Positions 7,977-16,321 of a stretch of DNA of 64,000 nt are shown here, piece after piece. The stretch is from NCBI GenBank assembly GCA_023423695.1, contig JAFAFA010000036.1, forward strand, positions 59,799 through 123,798, read 5' to 3'. Within the stretch, counting starts at the first letter, position 1. Each line of letters opens with the position of its first letter. Source of the stretch: Pseudomonadota bacterium. Its GTDB lineage: Bacteria > Pseudomonadota > Alphaproteobacteria > Azospirillales > Azospirillaceae. Under the pieces are notes generated by a model. The model did no database searches, was not told the DNA's origin, and saw only the letters and a list, made by a program, of their open reading frames with translations. Both the position numbers and the translations under genes were made by a program.

Positions 7977-9041
7977 ATGGCCGCCAAAACACCCGCCGAA
8001 ATGCCTGACGACATGTCGGACGACTTCTTCGATCCGGAGGACGGCGGTTCGCCCGCCGGAACCGCCGGGCCGCTGGCCTACACGATTCCCGACGAGGCGG
8101 CCGGCCAACGGCTGGACAAGGCGCTGGCCGCCGGTCTGCCGGACCTGTCGCGGTCGCGCGTGCAGGCCCTGCTGGAACAGGGCTGCGTGCGCGGCGACGG
8201 GCGGACGATAACGGACCCGTCCCTGAGGGTCAAACCCGGCCAGACCTTCGAGGTCGAGGTGCCGGGGGCGGAGACCGCCGAACCGGTGCCGCAGGACATC
8301 CCGATCGACGTGGTGTTCGAGGATGCCGACGTGCTGGTGATCGACAAGCCGGCCGGCCTCGTCGTGCATCCCGCCGCCGGCAACCCCGACGGCACGCTGG
8401 TCAACGCCCTGCTCGCCCATTGCGGCGACAGCCTGTCCGGCATCGGCGGGGTGAAGCGGCCGGGCATCGTCCACCGGCTGGACAAGGACACCAGCGGCCT
8501 GATGGTGGTCGCCAAGAACGACCGCGCCCATCATGGCCTGTCGGAGCAATTCTCCGACCGCACGCTCAGCCGCACCTATCTGGCGCTGGTCTGGGGCGTG
8601 CCGAACCCGACACAGGGCCGGATCGAGGGCAACATCGGCCGCAGCAGCGCCGACCGCAAGAAGATGGCGGTGGTGACCGGCGGCGGAAAGCACGCCGCCA
8701 CCAAGTACCGCGTGCTGAAGAGCTTCAGCATGGCGGCCTCGCTGGTCGAATGCGTGCTGGAGACCGGGCGCACCCACCAGATCCGTGTCCACCTGACCCA
8801 CATCGGCCACCCGCTGGTCGGCGACCCGCTCTATGGCCGCGGCCGGTCGGGACGGCCCGGGGGCAAATTCGCCTCCCTGCTGCCGGAACCGGTGCGGAGC
8901 AGTCTTGTTGGGTTTTCGCGACAGGCGCTGCATGCCGCGGCCCTGACCTTCCGTCATCCGGTCAGTGGCGAGATCGTGACCTTCCGCTCCTCAATCCCGG
9001 CGGATATTCATGAACTAATTGTCACCTTGGAGACGGTTTAA
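7977..9041 (+). CDS. rluD: RluA-family 23S rRNA pseudouridine synthase (RluD-like)
   Basis: A 354-residue protein with an N-terminal S4 RNA-binding domain (AGQRLDKALAA, SRSRVQALLEQG) followed by the pseudouridine synthase domain. The catalytic Asp lies in HRLDKDTSGLMVVAKN (residue 169), and conserved GRTHQIRVH and HPLVGDPLYG segments follow. E. coli RluD makes pseudouridines 1911, 1915 and 1917 in helix 69 of 23S rRNA, and the S4 domain plus overall similarity fit RluD over RluA. An acidic leader of about 30 residues precedes the S4 domain, and an internal ATG at 8013 is an alternative start. It is divergent from the DUF6476 gene and lies 163 bases before rpoH. Confidence 0.9.
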   Translation: MAAKTPAEMPDDMSDDFFDPEDGGSPAGTAGPLAYTIPDEAAGQRLDKALAAGLPDLSRSRVQALLEQGCVRGDGRTITDPSLRVKPGQTFEVEVPGAETAEPVPQDIPIDVVFEDADVLVIDKPAGLVVHPAAGNPDGTLVNALLAHCGDSLSGIGGVKRPGIVHRLDKDTSGLMVVAKNDRAHHGLSEQFSDRTLSRTYLALVWGVPNPTQGRIEGNIGRSSADRKKMAVVTGGGKHAATKYRVLKSFSMAASLVECVLETGRTHQIRVHLTHIGHPLVGDPLYGRGRSGRPGGKFASLLPEPVRSSLVGFSRQALHAAALTFRHPVSGEIVTFRSSIPADIHELIVTLETV

Positions 9042-9204
9042 AACGGTACACCGGGAAATCTTTCTTGGTTAGACTCCCGGTCAATGGCGAGGTTCCGCCG
9101 CCCGCTCATTGAGAGGGGCCTATGGAACCCGCGCTGAAGAACGGCCGTGTGCGCATGAATTCATGTCGGCGCGCACCGGCCGTCATAAAGGGGGTTTTAG
9201 AACC

Positions 9205-10095
9205 ATGGCGACGGCGTCCAACCTTCCGGCGATCGGGTCCGAGAGCAATCTGTCCCGTTATCTCCAGGAAATCCGCAAGTTCCCGATGCTGGAGCCGCAG
9301 CGTGAATACATGCTGGCCAAGCGTTGGCAGGAGCATGAGGATTCCGGCGCCGCCCACCAACTCGTCACCAGCCACCTGCGGCTGGTCGCCAAGATCGCCA
9401 TGGGCTACCGCGGCTACGGCCTGCCTTTGTCGGAGCTGATCTCCGAAGGCAATGTCGGCATGATGCAGGCGGTGAAGCGCTTCGATCCCGACCGCGGATT
9501 CCGTCTGGCGACCTACGCCATGTGGTGGATTCGCGCGGCGATCCAGGAATACATCCTGCACAGCTGGTCGCTGGTGAAGATGGGCACCACCGCCGCGCAG
9601 AAGAAGCTGTTCTTCAACCTGCGCCGGCTGAAGGGCCAGATGCAGGCGATCGAGGAGGGCGACCTGTCGCCGGAGCAGGTCCAGGCCATCGCCACCAAGC
9701 TGGACGTGCCGGAACAGGACGTCGTCAACATGAACCGGCGCCTCGCCAGCCCCGACCATTCGCTGAACGCCCCGCTGCGGGCGGAGAGCGAGGGCGAATG
9801 GCAGGACTTCCTTGTCGACGAGACCGCCAGCCAGGAAATCACGCTGGCCGACCGCGAGGAACTGGGCAAGCGGCGCACGCTGCTGGCGAACGCCATGACC
9901 GCGCTGAACGACCGCGAGCGCGACATCCTGACCGAACGACGCCTGCGCGAGACGCCGACGACGCTGGAGGACCTGTCGCAGAAATACGGCATCAGCCGCG
10001 AGCGCGTCCGTCAGATCGAGGTCCGCGCCTTCGAAAAGCTGCAGAAGGCGATCAAGACCGCCGCGGTGGAACAGAAGATGGAGACGGAGGCGTAA
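9205..10095 (+). CDS. rpoH: RNA polymerase sigma-32 factor RpoH
   Basis: A 296-residue heat-shock sigma factor, the usual RpoH length. Region 2 (LVTSHLRLVAKIAMGYRGYG, then DLIS-like SELISEGNVGMMQAV and ATYAMWWIRAAIQEYI) binds core polymerase and the -10 element. The RpoH box QKKLFFNLRRLK separates RpoH from other sigma-70 members. Region 4 ends with the helix-turn-helix GISRERVRQIEVRAFEKL that reads the -35 element. The ATG at 9205 is preceded by AAAGGGGG; upstream in-frame starts extend beyond the family. Alphaproteobacteria often have several rpoH copies, so whether this is the main one cannot be told from the window. Confidence 0.96.
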   Translation: MATASNLPAIGSESNLSRYLQEIRKFPMLEPQREYMLAKRWQEHEDSGAAHQLVTSHLRLVAKIAMGYRGYGLPLSELISEGNVGMMQAVKRFDPDRGFRLATYAMWWIRAAIQEYILHSWSLVKMGTTAAQKKLFFNLRRLKGQMQAIEEGDLSPEQVQAIATKLDVPEQDVVNMNRRLASPDHSLNAPLRAESEGEWQDFLVDETASQEITLADREELGKRRTLLANAMTALNDRERDILTERRLRETPTTLEDLSQKYGISRERVRQIEVRAFEKLQKAIKTAAVEQKMETEA

Positions 10096-10122
10096 GGCGC
10101 CTCCCTCCCCCCTCACGCCTTT
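10094..10122. terminator. Weak hairpin between convergent rpoH and GGCT-like genes
   Basis: AAGGCG and CGCCTT pair across a pyrimidine-rich loop, followed by TTAT on the plus strand. It sits exactly between two convergent stop codons, but the stem is only 6 bp and the loop is long. Confidence 0.3.
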
Positions 10123-10457
10123 ATGTAGACCCAGGCCTCCGCCCCCGACTTCAGCCGGACCATGACCCGCCTGTAATCCGAGACTTCGTAGGAATCGGCT
10201 GCGGCCAGTTCGCCGGCGGTGATCTCGAACAGGGTACCGGCCACCTCGTCGGCCGGGTCGCCGCTTTCGCTGACCACGGGGTGGAAGCGTTTGCCGCTGG
10301 TGCGGATCACGTCCGGATCGGTGATCTCCAGCATGTCGCGGCGGAATCCCGGCATGGCGTCCGCCCGCCCGGCCAACAGCCGGCCGAAGGACGCCATCTG
10401 CACATTCTCCTGCTGCAAGGTGCCGTACGAGAACAGAAGGACCCTGTCCTCAGCCAT
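10113..10457 (-). CDS. Gamma-glutamylcyclotransferase-like (AIG2/GGCT family) protein
   Basis: A 114-residue protein of the AIG2-like cyclotransferase fold. The defining signature FSYGTLQ is at residues about 8-14, and the conserved acidic region (AAADSYEVSDYRRV) supplies the expected Glu. Members release 5-oxoproline from gamma-glutamyl compounds, but many bacterial short forms lack a tested substrate. I chose the ATG at 10457 because GGAGGG stands 6 bases upstream. The start lies inside the end of the VOC gene, with an 8-base overlap, indicating translational coupling. It is the last gene of a leftward run that begins at the PLP dehydratase. Confidence 0.82.
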   Translation of the reverse strand: MAEDRVLLFSYGTLQQENVQMASFGRLLAGRADAMPGFRRDMLEITDPDVIRTSGKRFHPVVSESGDPADEVAGTLFEITAGELAAADSYEVSDYRRVMVRLKSGAEAWVYIKA

Positions 10458-10836
10458 CGCCATCCCTCCGTGCCTCCGCCCCGACGCGCAGCAGGTTGCC
10501 GTCCGGGTCGATGTGGGCGAACTCGCGCAAGCCATAGGGCGTGTCGGTCACCGCGGTCAGGCGTCCGCCAACTCCGGCCGCCTGCCATGCCGCATGCAGC
10601 GCATCGGCGTCGCTGACATAGAGATAGAAGGCGACGACCGAGCGTTCCGGATCGAGGGCCGGAATCCTGGTCAGATGCAGGCTCACCCCGCCCCAATCGA
10701 GGAACCCATAGACGGGATCCTGGGCGGCCTCATCGTAAGCCGTCACCTTGAAGCCGAGGCTCCAGTAATGGGCCAGTGCGGCGCGCACGTCGCGGACCGG
10801 CAGGATCGGCGCCACCCGCTCGAACCGAACGTTCAT
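10450..10836 (-). CDS. VOC family (glyoxalase/bleomycin resistance-like) protein
   Basis: A 128-residue protein with the paired beta-alpha-beta-beta-beta modules of the vicinal oxygen chelate superfamily. The first module has APILPVRDVRAALAHY and LGFKVTAYDE, the second VAFYLYVSDADALHAAW and ending FAHIDPDGNLLRVGA. The pattern, with a short length and AEAR-type tail, resembles bleomycin-resistance and glyoxalase relatives, which bind ligands or metals. The specific substrate is not readable. It lies 7 bases after the phzF-like gene and overlaps the GGCT-like gene. Confidence 0.85.
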   Translation of the reverse strand: MNVRFERVAPILPVRDVRAALAHYWSLGFKVTAYDEAAQDPVYGFLDWGGVSLHLTRIPALDPERSVVAFYLYVSDADALHAAWQAAGVGGRLTAVTDTPYGLREFAHIDPDGNLLRVGAEARRDGDG

Positions 10837-10843
10837 GGCCGCC

Positions 10844-11635
10844 TCACACCAGGATCGAGCCTTCCAGATACAGCACCGCCTGCCCGCCGATCTTCACGCG
10901 GTCGCCGGCCAGTTCGCACAGCAGGTCGCCGCCGCGGGCCGAGACCTGACGGGCCTTCAGCACCGTTTTGCCCAGCCGCTCCGCCCAATAGGGAGTCAGC
11001 ATGCAGTGGGTGGAACCGGTGACCGGATCCTCCGGAATGCCCTGGGCCGGGGCGAACAGGCGCGAGACGAAATCGACACCCCCCTCCCCCGGCGCGGTGA
11101 CGCAGACGGCCCACAGGTCGAGCTTCGACAGCAGCGCCATGTCCGGCGCCAGCGCCCGCACCGCGTCGGCCGACTCGTAGACCACCAGATAATCGCGCCC
11201 GCTCAACACCGCGACCGGCGCCGGTCCGCCCAGCGCCGCCAGCAGGTTGGGATCGGGCTGCTCCGCCGGGCTGGCGGGGCGGCAGGGGAAGTCCAGCGTG
11301 TAGCGGTCGCCGTCGCGGGTAACGGTCAGCGTGCCGGCCTGCCGGGTGGCGAAATCCATATGGGCGCGGCCGGGCTCCAGAATCGTGGAGATGACGAAGG
11401 CGGTCGCCAGCGTCGCGTGGCCGCACAGATCGACCTCCACCGCCGGGGTGAACCAGCGCAGCTCGTAGCCATCGCCGCTGCGGATGAAGAAGGCGGTCTC
11501 CGCCAGATTGTTCTCCGCCGCGATGGCCTGGAGCTGCGCATCGGGCAGCCAGGACTCCAGCGGCACGACCGCCGCCGGGTTGCCGGCGAAGACGCGGTCG
11601 GTGAAGGCATCGACCTGATAGATGGGCAGGCGCAT
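10844..11635 (-). CDS. PhzF family isomerase
   Basis: A 263-residue member of the PhzF/diaminopimelate-epimerase-like fold. The start LPIYQVDAFTDRVFAGNPAAVV is the family signature, and the Glu in NNLAETAFF is the general acid/base in PhzF. The second half carries DPVTGSTHCML. PhzF itself isomerises dihydrohydroxyanthranilate in phenazine synthesis, but no other phenazine genes are present here, so this is a family name only. I chose the ATG at 11635 because the family begins there; an ATG at 11662 is possible. The neighbours on the same strand are a PLP dehydratase and a VOC protein. Confidence 0.88.
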   Translation of the reverse strand: MRLPIYQVDAFTDRVFAGNPAAVVPLESWLPDAQLQAIAAENNLAETAFFIRSGDGYELRWFTPAVEVDLCGHATLATAFVISTILEPGRAHMDFATRQAGTLTVTRDGDRYTLDFPCRPASPAEQPDPNLLAALGGPAPVAVLSGRDYLVVYESADAVRALAPDMALLSKLDLWAVCVTAPGEGGVDFVSRLFAPAQGIPEDPVTGSTHCMLTPYWAERLGKTVLKARQVSARGGDLLCELAGDRVKIGGQAVLYLEGSILV

Positions 11636-11705
11636 GGCGTTCCCGTTCGTTGGCCCGGTCATGAAGATGATCCCTTACGTCTTGGGGGAACTCGGCGAAA
11701 AACCC

Positions 11706-12722
11706 TCAGCCCGCCTGCACCAGCGAGGCGAAGCGGGCGAGATCGACGTTGCCGCCGGTGACGACGATTCCGACGCGCTTGCCGCGCACATCCAGCTTGC
11801 CGGACAGCACCGCGGCGGCGGCAAGGCAGCCGGTCGGCTCCACCAGCATCTTCATCCGGCTGGCGAAGAAGCGCATGGCATCGACCAGCTGGTCGTCGGT
11901 GACGGTGTCGATGTCGTCGACCAGCCGCTGCATCACCGGGAAGGTCAGCTGGCCGACATTGCGGCTCTGGGCGCCGTCGGCGATGGTCTTCGGCGGTTCG
12001 ATGCGGACGATGCCGCCGCTGCGCAGGCTCTGCTGGGCGTCGTTGCCGGCCTCCGGCTCGATGCCGATCACGCGGCAGCCGGGGTTCAGCGTCTTCGCCG
12101 CCACGGCGCAGCCGGCCAGCAGCCCGCCGCCGCTGGTCGGCACCACCAGCAGGTCCAGCGGTGCACCGCCCCCCGCCAGAACCTCCTCGATCAGCTCCTT
12201 GGCGACGGTGCCCTGGCCGGCCATCACATGCGGGTGGTCGAAGGGCGGGATGAAGGTGCCGCCCCGCTCCTCCAGCACGCGGGCGACGGCGGCGTCCGGC
12301 GGCTCGGCGTAGCGGTCGTACAGCACCACGTCGGCGCCATAGCCGCGAGTCGCCTCCAGCTTGGCCGCCGGGGCGTCCATCGGCATGACGATGGTCGCCT
12401 TCACCCGCAGCATCGACGCGGCCAGCGCGATGGCCTGGGCATGGTTGCCGGACGAATAGGCGACGACGCCGACTGCGCGCTGCACCGGCGTGAATCGGGC
12501 GATGGCGTTGTAGGCGCCGCGGATCTTGAAGGCGCCGGTGCGCTGGAAATTCTCGCACTTGAACAGCAGCTCGCCGCCGGTCTGCGTGTCGGCGGTGCGG
12601 CTGGTCAGCACCGGCGTGCGGTGGGCGACGCCGGCGATCCGCTCCGCCGCACCCGCCACGTCGGCGTAGGTGATGGCGAGGCCGGTGGTATCGGTTCCGC
12701 TTGCGGTGATCATGTCGGGCAT
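11706..12722 (-). CDS. Threonine dehydratase-like PLP enzyme (threo-3-hydroxyaspartate ammonia-lyase type)
   Basis: A 338-residue fold-type II PLP enzyme without the ACT domain of biosynthetic threonine deaminase. The Schiff-base Lys is in GAFKIRGA, the substrate loop is SSGNHAQA, and the phosphate-binding glycine loop is TSGGGLLAG. The length and the FKCENFQRTGAFK run match catabolic threonine/serine dehydratases and the threo-3-hydroxy-L-aspartate ammonia-lyases. The product would be a 2-oxo acid plus ammonia. It is the first gene of a leftward run with phzF-like, VOC and GGCT-like genes. GGGGGGAA about 12 bases before the ATG is the likely ribosome site. Confidence 0.88.
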   Translation of the reverse strand: MPDMITASGTDTTGLAITYADVAGAAERIAGVAHRTPVLTSRTADTQTGGELLFKCENFQRTGAFKIRGAYNAIARFTPVQRAVGVVAYSSGNHAQAIALAASMLRVKATIVMPMDAPAAKLEATRGYGADVVLYDRYAEPPDAAVARVLEERGGTFIPPFDHPHVMAGQGTVAKELIEEVLAGGGAPLDLLVVPTSGGGLLAGCAVAAKTLNPGCRVIGIEPEAGNDAQQSLRSGGIVRIEPPKTIADGAQSRNVGQLTFPVMQRLVDDIDTVTDDQLVDAMRFFASRMKMLVEPTGCLAAAAVLSGKLDVRGKRVGIVVTGGNVDLARFASLVQAG

Positions 12723-12771
12723 GGCGGCGATGTTCCCCCCTTGTCTGATACCAGGGCCTTGGTCCAGGGCC

Positions 12772-13206
12772 TTATTCCAGATCTGTGAACAGGAAGGCCT
12801 GTTCGTGCCGCTTCAGCCCGGCCTGCTCGTAGAAGCTGATGGCCTTGGGCGCCGACAGCAGCAGGCACATGGTGCCCGGCCCCATCGCATCGCGGGTGCG
12901 GCGCATCAGTTCCTTGCCGATGCCGCGCCCCTGCAGGGCGCGGTCGACGGCGAGGTCGGACAGATAGCAGCAATAGACGAAGTCGGTGATCGACCGGGCG
13001 ACGCCGACCAGCCGGCCCTGGTCCCTTGCGGTGACGATCAGACCGGCGTTGCGCAGCATCGCCTCCACCCGAGGGCGGTCGCCCACGGGCCGGCGTTCGG
13101 CCAGCCCGGAGCGTTCCAGAACGTCGATGAAATCGTCCGCGGTCAGGTCCGGTTCGACCGCATAGTCGATCCGAACGGAGTCGCCGTGAATGGATTCATT
13201 GGCCAT
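12772..13206 (-). CDS. GNAT family N-acetyltransferase
   Basis: A 144-residue GNAT protein. The acetyl-CoA pyrophosphate loop LQGRGIGKELM is the Q/RxxGxG/A motif, preceded by the strand YLSDLAVDRA and followed by LLLSAPKAISFYEQAGLKRHE, the usual C-terminal alpha-beta end. The acyl acceptor is unknown. Its start lies 5 bases after the DUF1127 gene stop on the same strand, so the two are probably one transcript. Confidence 0.87.
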   Translation of the reverse strand: MANESIHGDSVRIDYAVEPDLTADDFIDVLERSGLAERRPVGDRPRVEAMLRNAGLIVTARDQGRLVGVARSITDFVYCCYLSDLAVDRALQGRGIGKELMRRTRDAMGPGTMCLLLSAPKAISFYEQAGLKRHEQAFLFTDLE

Positions 13207-13210
13207 CGTC

Positions 13211-13462
13211 TCATCCCCGCCAGAACGGCTTCGACACCTCCTGCTCCACCTCGGCCCGGCTGACGCCGATGTCCTTCAGCAGATGGTCGTCGAGCCCCAT
13301 CAGTGCATGGCGTTGTTTGCGCCGTTCCAGCGCGGAAAACAACACGTCGAGCAACCGCCAGACGGGGCGCGAGGCGACACGGGTGACACGGTCGGCGGCC
13401 GGGACGGCGCCCGGGGCTGCCGTGAAAGTGCCGGAACTACGGGTCACGTCGGTGTGGCGCAT
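13211..13462 (-). CDS. DUF1127 domain-containing small protein
   Basis: An 83-residue protein. The C-terminal half carries the DUF1127 pattern: Arg/Leu-rich helix (LERRKQRHALMGLDDHLLKDIGVSRAEVE split over residues 41-70) ending in KPFWRG. In other Alphaproteobacteria small DUF1127 proteins affect RNA turnover and phosphate or carbon metabolism; this one is longer than the 45-50 residue forms and has an unrelated Ser/Thr/Ala-rich start. GGAGG lies 6 bases before the ATG at 13462, which I prefer over the ATG at 13486. It is followed closely by the GNAT gene. Confidence 0.78.
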   Translation of the reverse strand: MRHTDVTRSSGTFTAAPGAVPAADRVTRVASRPVWRLLDVLFSALERRKQRHALMGLDDHLLKDIGVSRAEVEQEVSKPFWRG

Positions 13463-13766
13463 CGGATCCTCCATAATCTGGCGCACATCGCTCGAACAAT
13501 CGAGACAATCAGGATTATGGAGACGTAATCGGCGGGGTCAAACGGAACATTGTCACCATTACATTTCCGATATCGGATGTATCTTTTCGGCCACAGGAGG
13601 GCATCGGATTGGCACCGGACCGAAGAAACCCTTGAGATACGAAGGATTCCACCGGTCCGGTCGGAATTGGTTCGCGTCTGCGGATGGTCTGCATGACAAG
13701 CCACGACCCATCAGCGGGATTGTCATGGTGGCATTGTCCCGATCATCGGGGCTTCCGAACCGGCGC
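13463..13766. other. Intergenic region with palindrome at 13560-13581
   Basis: About 300 bases upstream of the DUF1127 gene and past the 3' end of the MFS gene. I see no gene. A near-palindrome centred on CCGATATCGG with outer TACAT/ATGTA arms (offset by two bases) lies about 100 bases upstream of the DUF1127 start and may be an operator. Confidence 0.4.
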
Positions 13767-15182
13767 CTATCGCCGCCGCACCATCCCGACAGCGATGGCG
13801 AGCGCCACGGCGATCAGCCCGCCCGCGACGGCGAAGGTCGCCCGGGTTCCCGCCGCAACGGCGTCCGGCGCCGCGGCTGCCACCTCGACCCCCACCCCCA
13901 GCGTGAACACGGCCCCCATCGCCGAAGCGCCGGTGACGAGCCCCAGATTGCGCGAGAGATTGAGCAGCCCCGACACCACGCCGCGCCGGTCCTTCTCCAC
14001 ATCCGCCATCACCGCCGTGTTGTTGGCGGTCTGGAACAGCGCGTAACCGGCGGTGACGACGGCAATCGGTACAATGTACCCGGCCACCCCGAGCGTCGCC
14101 GGCAGCAGCGCCAGCAGGACGCAGCCTCCCGCCACCGCACTCAGTCCCAGGATCGTCATCCTTTCCGCACCGAACCGGTCGACCATCCGGCCGGCCGGCA
14201 CGCCGGTCAGCGCCGCCACCAGCGGTCCCGCCGACATGACGATCCCCACCACCGCCGCTCCCAGCCCCAGGGCGCGGGCGAGGTGGAACGGCCCCACCAC
14301 CAGCGTCGCCATCAGCACCGTCGCCACCAGCATGCTCATCGACAGCCGGCCACACAGCGCCCGGTCGCGCAGCATGCCGATCCGCAGCAGCGGCGACGCC
14401 GTCCTCTTCTCCACCGCTCTCTCCACCACGAGGAACAGCCCCACCCCACCCACCGCCGCCAGCAGCAGCACGGAATCGAGCCAGCCGTGCCCGCCGGTCA
14501 TCGCCAGCCCATAGGCCGCGAGCGTCAGCGCGAGGATCAGCGTGCCGGCGATGTCGAACCTACCCTGCCCGCTTCCCGTCTCCACCCGGTCGGCCGGCAG
14601 GTGCCGCCGCACCAGCAGGAAGGCCGCCACCCCCGGCGGCACGGTGATCAGGAAAATGGCCGGCCAACCGAACGCCGCGATCAGCACACCGCCCAGCGAC
14701 GGGCCGAGCGCGGTTCCCAGCGCCGACATGGTTCCCATCAGCCCCATGACCCGGCCGATCCGCGCCTTGGGCACCGTGTCGCCGACGAAGGCGGTGGCGA
14801 GCGCCATCATCACCGCCGCCCCCAGCCCCTGCACCGCCCTCGCGGCGACCAGCATCCACAGGCCGGACGCCGCACCGGCCACGGCGGACGCCGCCGTGAA
14901 CAGGGCGATCCCGGCCAGCAGCAGGCGCCGCCGCCCGACCATGTCCCCCAGCCGCCCCACCCCGACGATCAGCGTGGTGATCGACAGCAGATAGGCCAGC
15001 ACCACCCACTGCACCTCGCGGAACGGCACCTCGAACGCCGACGCCAGCGCCGGCAGACCGACATTGGCGATGCTGGTGCCGAGCGAGGACAGCAGCATCG
15101 CCAGCGCCAGCCCGGCCAGCCCCCAACGGATCGCCCCGCCTGCCGCGGCGACCTCATCCCCCTGCGCAAGCGCTTGTCTCAT
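13767..15182 (-). CDS. MFS transporter, DHA2 (EmrB/QacA-like) drug:proton antiporter
   Basis: A 471-residue integral membrane protein with about 14 hydrophobic segments, the DHA2 topology. Motif A (GRLGDMVGRRRLLLAG) lies in the loop after helix 2, motif C-like (LGPSLGGVLIAAFGW) in helix 5. It should export toxic compounds at the expense of the proton gradient from the inner membrane. A very strong AAGGAGGG precedes the ATG. The gene is divergent from a LysR regulator whose likely operator (15252-15270) lies between them, a usual efflux-regulator pairing. The substrate is unknown, and no membrane fusion partner is present. Confidence 0.9.
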   Translation of the reverse strand: MRQALAQGDEVAAAGGAIRWGLAGLALAMLLSSLGTSIANVGLPALASAFEVPFREVQWVVLAYLLSITTLIVGVGRLGDMVGRRRLLLAGIALFTAASAVAGAASGLWMLVAARAVQGLGAAVMMALATAFVGDTVPKARIGRVMGLMGTMSALGTALGPSLGGVLIAAFGWPAIFLITVPPGVAAFLLVRRHLPADRVETGSGQGRFDIAGTLILALTLAAYGLAMTGGHGWLDSVLLLAAVGGVGLFLVVERAVEKRTASPLLRIGMLRDRALCGRLSMSMLVATVLMATLVVGPFHLARALGLGAAVVGIVMSAGPLVAALTGVPAGRMVDRFGAERMTILGLSAVAGGCVLLALLPATLGVAGYIVPIAVVTAGYALFQTANNTAVMADVEKDRRGVVSGLLNLSRNLGLVTGASAMGAVFTLGVGVEVAAAAPDAVAAGTRATFAVAGGLIAVALAIAVGMVRRR

Positions 15183-15251
15183 GACGCCCTCCTTCTTCCT
15201 AGACAGGCGCCAAGGCTAGGACGCGGGGTGACATGGCGGAACGCGCAGCAT

Positions 15252-15270
15252 ATGCAGTGTATTCGTGCAT
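15252..15270. promoter_or_regulatory. Candidate LysR operator between MFS and lysR genes
   Basis: ATGCA and TGCAT arms are separated by 9 bases, a dyad of the T-N11-A type that LysR proteins bind, lying 56 bases before the lysR start and 70 bases before the MFS start. A GCATATGC palindrome overlaps the left arm. Confidence 0.5.
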
Positions 15271-15325
15271 CGGACGCCATGTCCCGGCAGCGGCGATCGG
15301 GACAAGTCGTGATACGATCCGGCGC

Positions 15326-16240
15326 ATGACCACGCCCGACTTCAACATGCTCATCACGCTGGACGCCCTGTTGGCGGAGGGCAGCGTCGCCGGCGCGGCG
15401 CGGCGGCTGCGCCTCAGCCCGTCGGCGATGAGCCGGGCGCTGGCGCGGTTGCGCGCGGCGACCGGCGACCCGCTGCTGGTCAGGGCCGGACGCGGCCTCG
15501 TCCCCACGCCGCGCGCGCTCGACCTGCGCGACCGCGTGCGCCTGCTGGTGCAGGAGGCGGAGGCGGCGCTGCGGCCGGCCGAGAACCTCGACCTTGGCCA
15601 ACTCACCCGGACCTTCACCCTGCGGACCAGCGACGGCTTCGTCGAAAGCTACGGCGCCGCCCTGCTCACCCGCATCGCCGGGGAGGCTCCCGGCGTCCGC
15701 ATCCGCTTCCTGTCGAAGCCGGACAAGGACAGCGGCCCCTTGCGCGACGGCTCGGTCGATCTGGAAACCGGGGTGGTCGTCAAGGACAGCGGCCCGGAGC
15801 TGCGCGCCCAGGCGCTGTTCCACGACCGCTTCATCGGCGTCGTGCGCGCCGGCCACCCGCTGTGCGAAGGCGAAATCACTGCGGCCCGCTATGCCGCCGG
15901 CCGCCATGTGCTGGTGTCGCGGCGCGGCGAGGACCGCGGGCTGGTGGACGAGGCGCTGGACCGGCTGGACCTGCGGCGCCGCGTGGTCGCCACCGTCGGC
16001 GGCTTCGCCGCGGCGCTGGCGCTGGTGCGCGGCACCGACTTGATCGTCAGCGTCCCCGAACGGCACACGGCCGGCCTTCGCGCCGGCCTCCACAGCTTCG
16101 CCCTGCCCCTCCCCGCCCCGGAGGTCACCGTCTCGCTGCTGTGGCACCCGCGGCTGGACGCCGACGCGGCCCATCGTTGGCTACGCGGCTGCGTGCGCAA
16201 GGTCTGCGCCGCGCCGTCCGGACCGGAAGACCGGGAGTGA
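15326..16240 (+). CDS. LysR family transcriptional regulator
   Basis: A 304-residue regulator. The N-terminal winged helix-turn-helix is clear (FNMLITLDALLAEGSVAGAA, then LSPSAMSRALARLR and TGDPLLVRAG), followed by a type-2 periplasmic-binding-protein-like effector domain from residue about 90. The start at 15326 aligns the MTTPDFNML opening to the family; an in-frame ATG at 15233 would reach back past the operator. It is divergent from the MFS exporter and lies 81 bases before the aldo/keto reductase on the same strand, so it may control both. The MFS gene, regulator and reductase together suggest a response to a toxic carbonyl or aromatic compound. Confidence 0.9.
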   Translation: MTTPDFNMLITLDALLAEGSVAGAARRLRLSPSAMSRALARLRAATGDPLLVRAGRGLVPTPRALDLRDRVRLLVQEAEAALRPAENLDLGQLTRTFTLRTSDGFVESYGAALLTRIAGEAPGVRIRFLSKPDKDSGPLRDGSVDLETGVVVKDSGPELRAQALFHDRFIGVVRAGHPLCEGEITAARYAAGRHVLVSRRGEDRGLVDEALDRLDLRRRVVATVGGFAAALALVRGTDLIVSVPERHTAGLRAGLHSFALPLPAPEVTVSLLWHPRLDADAAHRWLRGCVRKVCAAPSGPEDRE

Positions 16241-16321
16241 TATGACCCGCCGCGCCATTGCGCAGCGTCCCACCGGCGCCCTATGCTGATATATCACTTG
16301 GACTCACATCGGGAGAACGCC

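Noticed and set aside
9109..9204. Longer N-terminus for RpoH
   Set aside because: The extra residues are not family-like, and a good ribosome site precedes the ATG at 9205.
10844..11635. Phenazine biosynthesis locus suggested by the PhzF-like gene
   Set aside because: No other phz gene in the neighbourhood; PhzF relatives are common without phenazines.
13444..13704. Possible minus-strand small protein upstream of DUF1127
   Set aside because: It overlaps the DUF1127 leader in another frame and lacks a ribosome site.
13269..15329. Plus-strand frame opposite the MFS gene
   Set aside because: His/Arg/Gln-rich antisense shadow; the MFS gene on the other strand is unambiguous.
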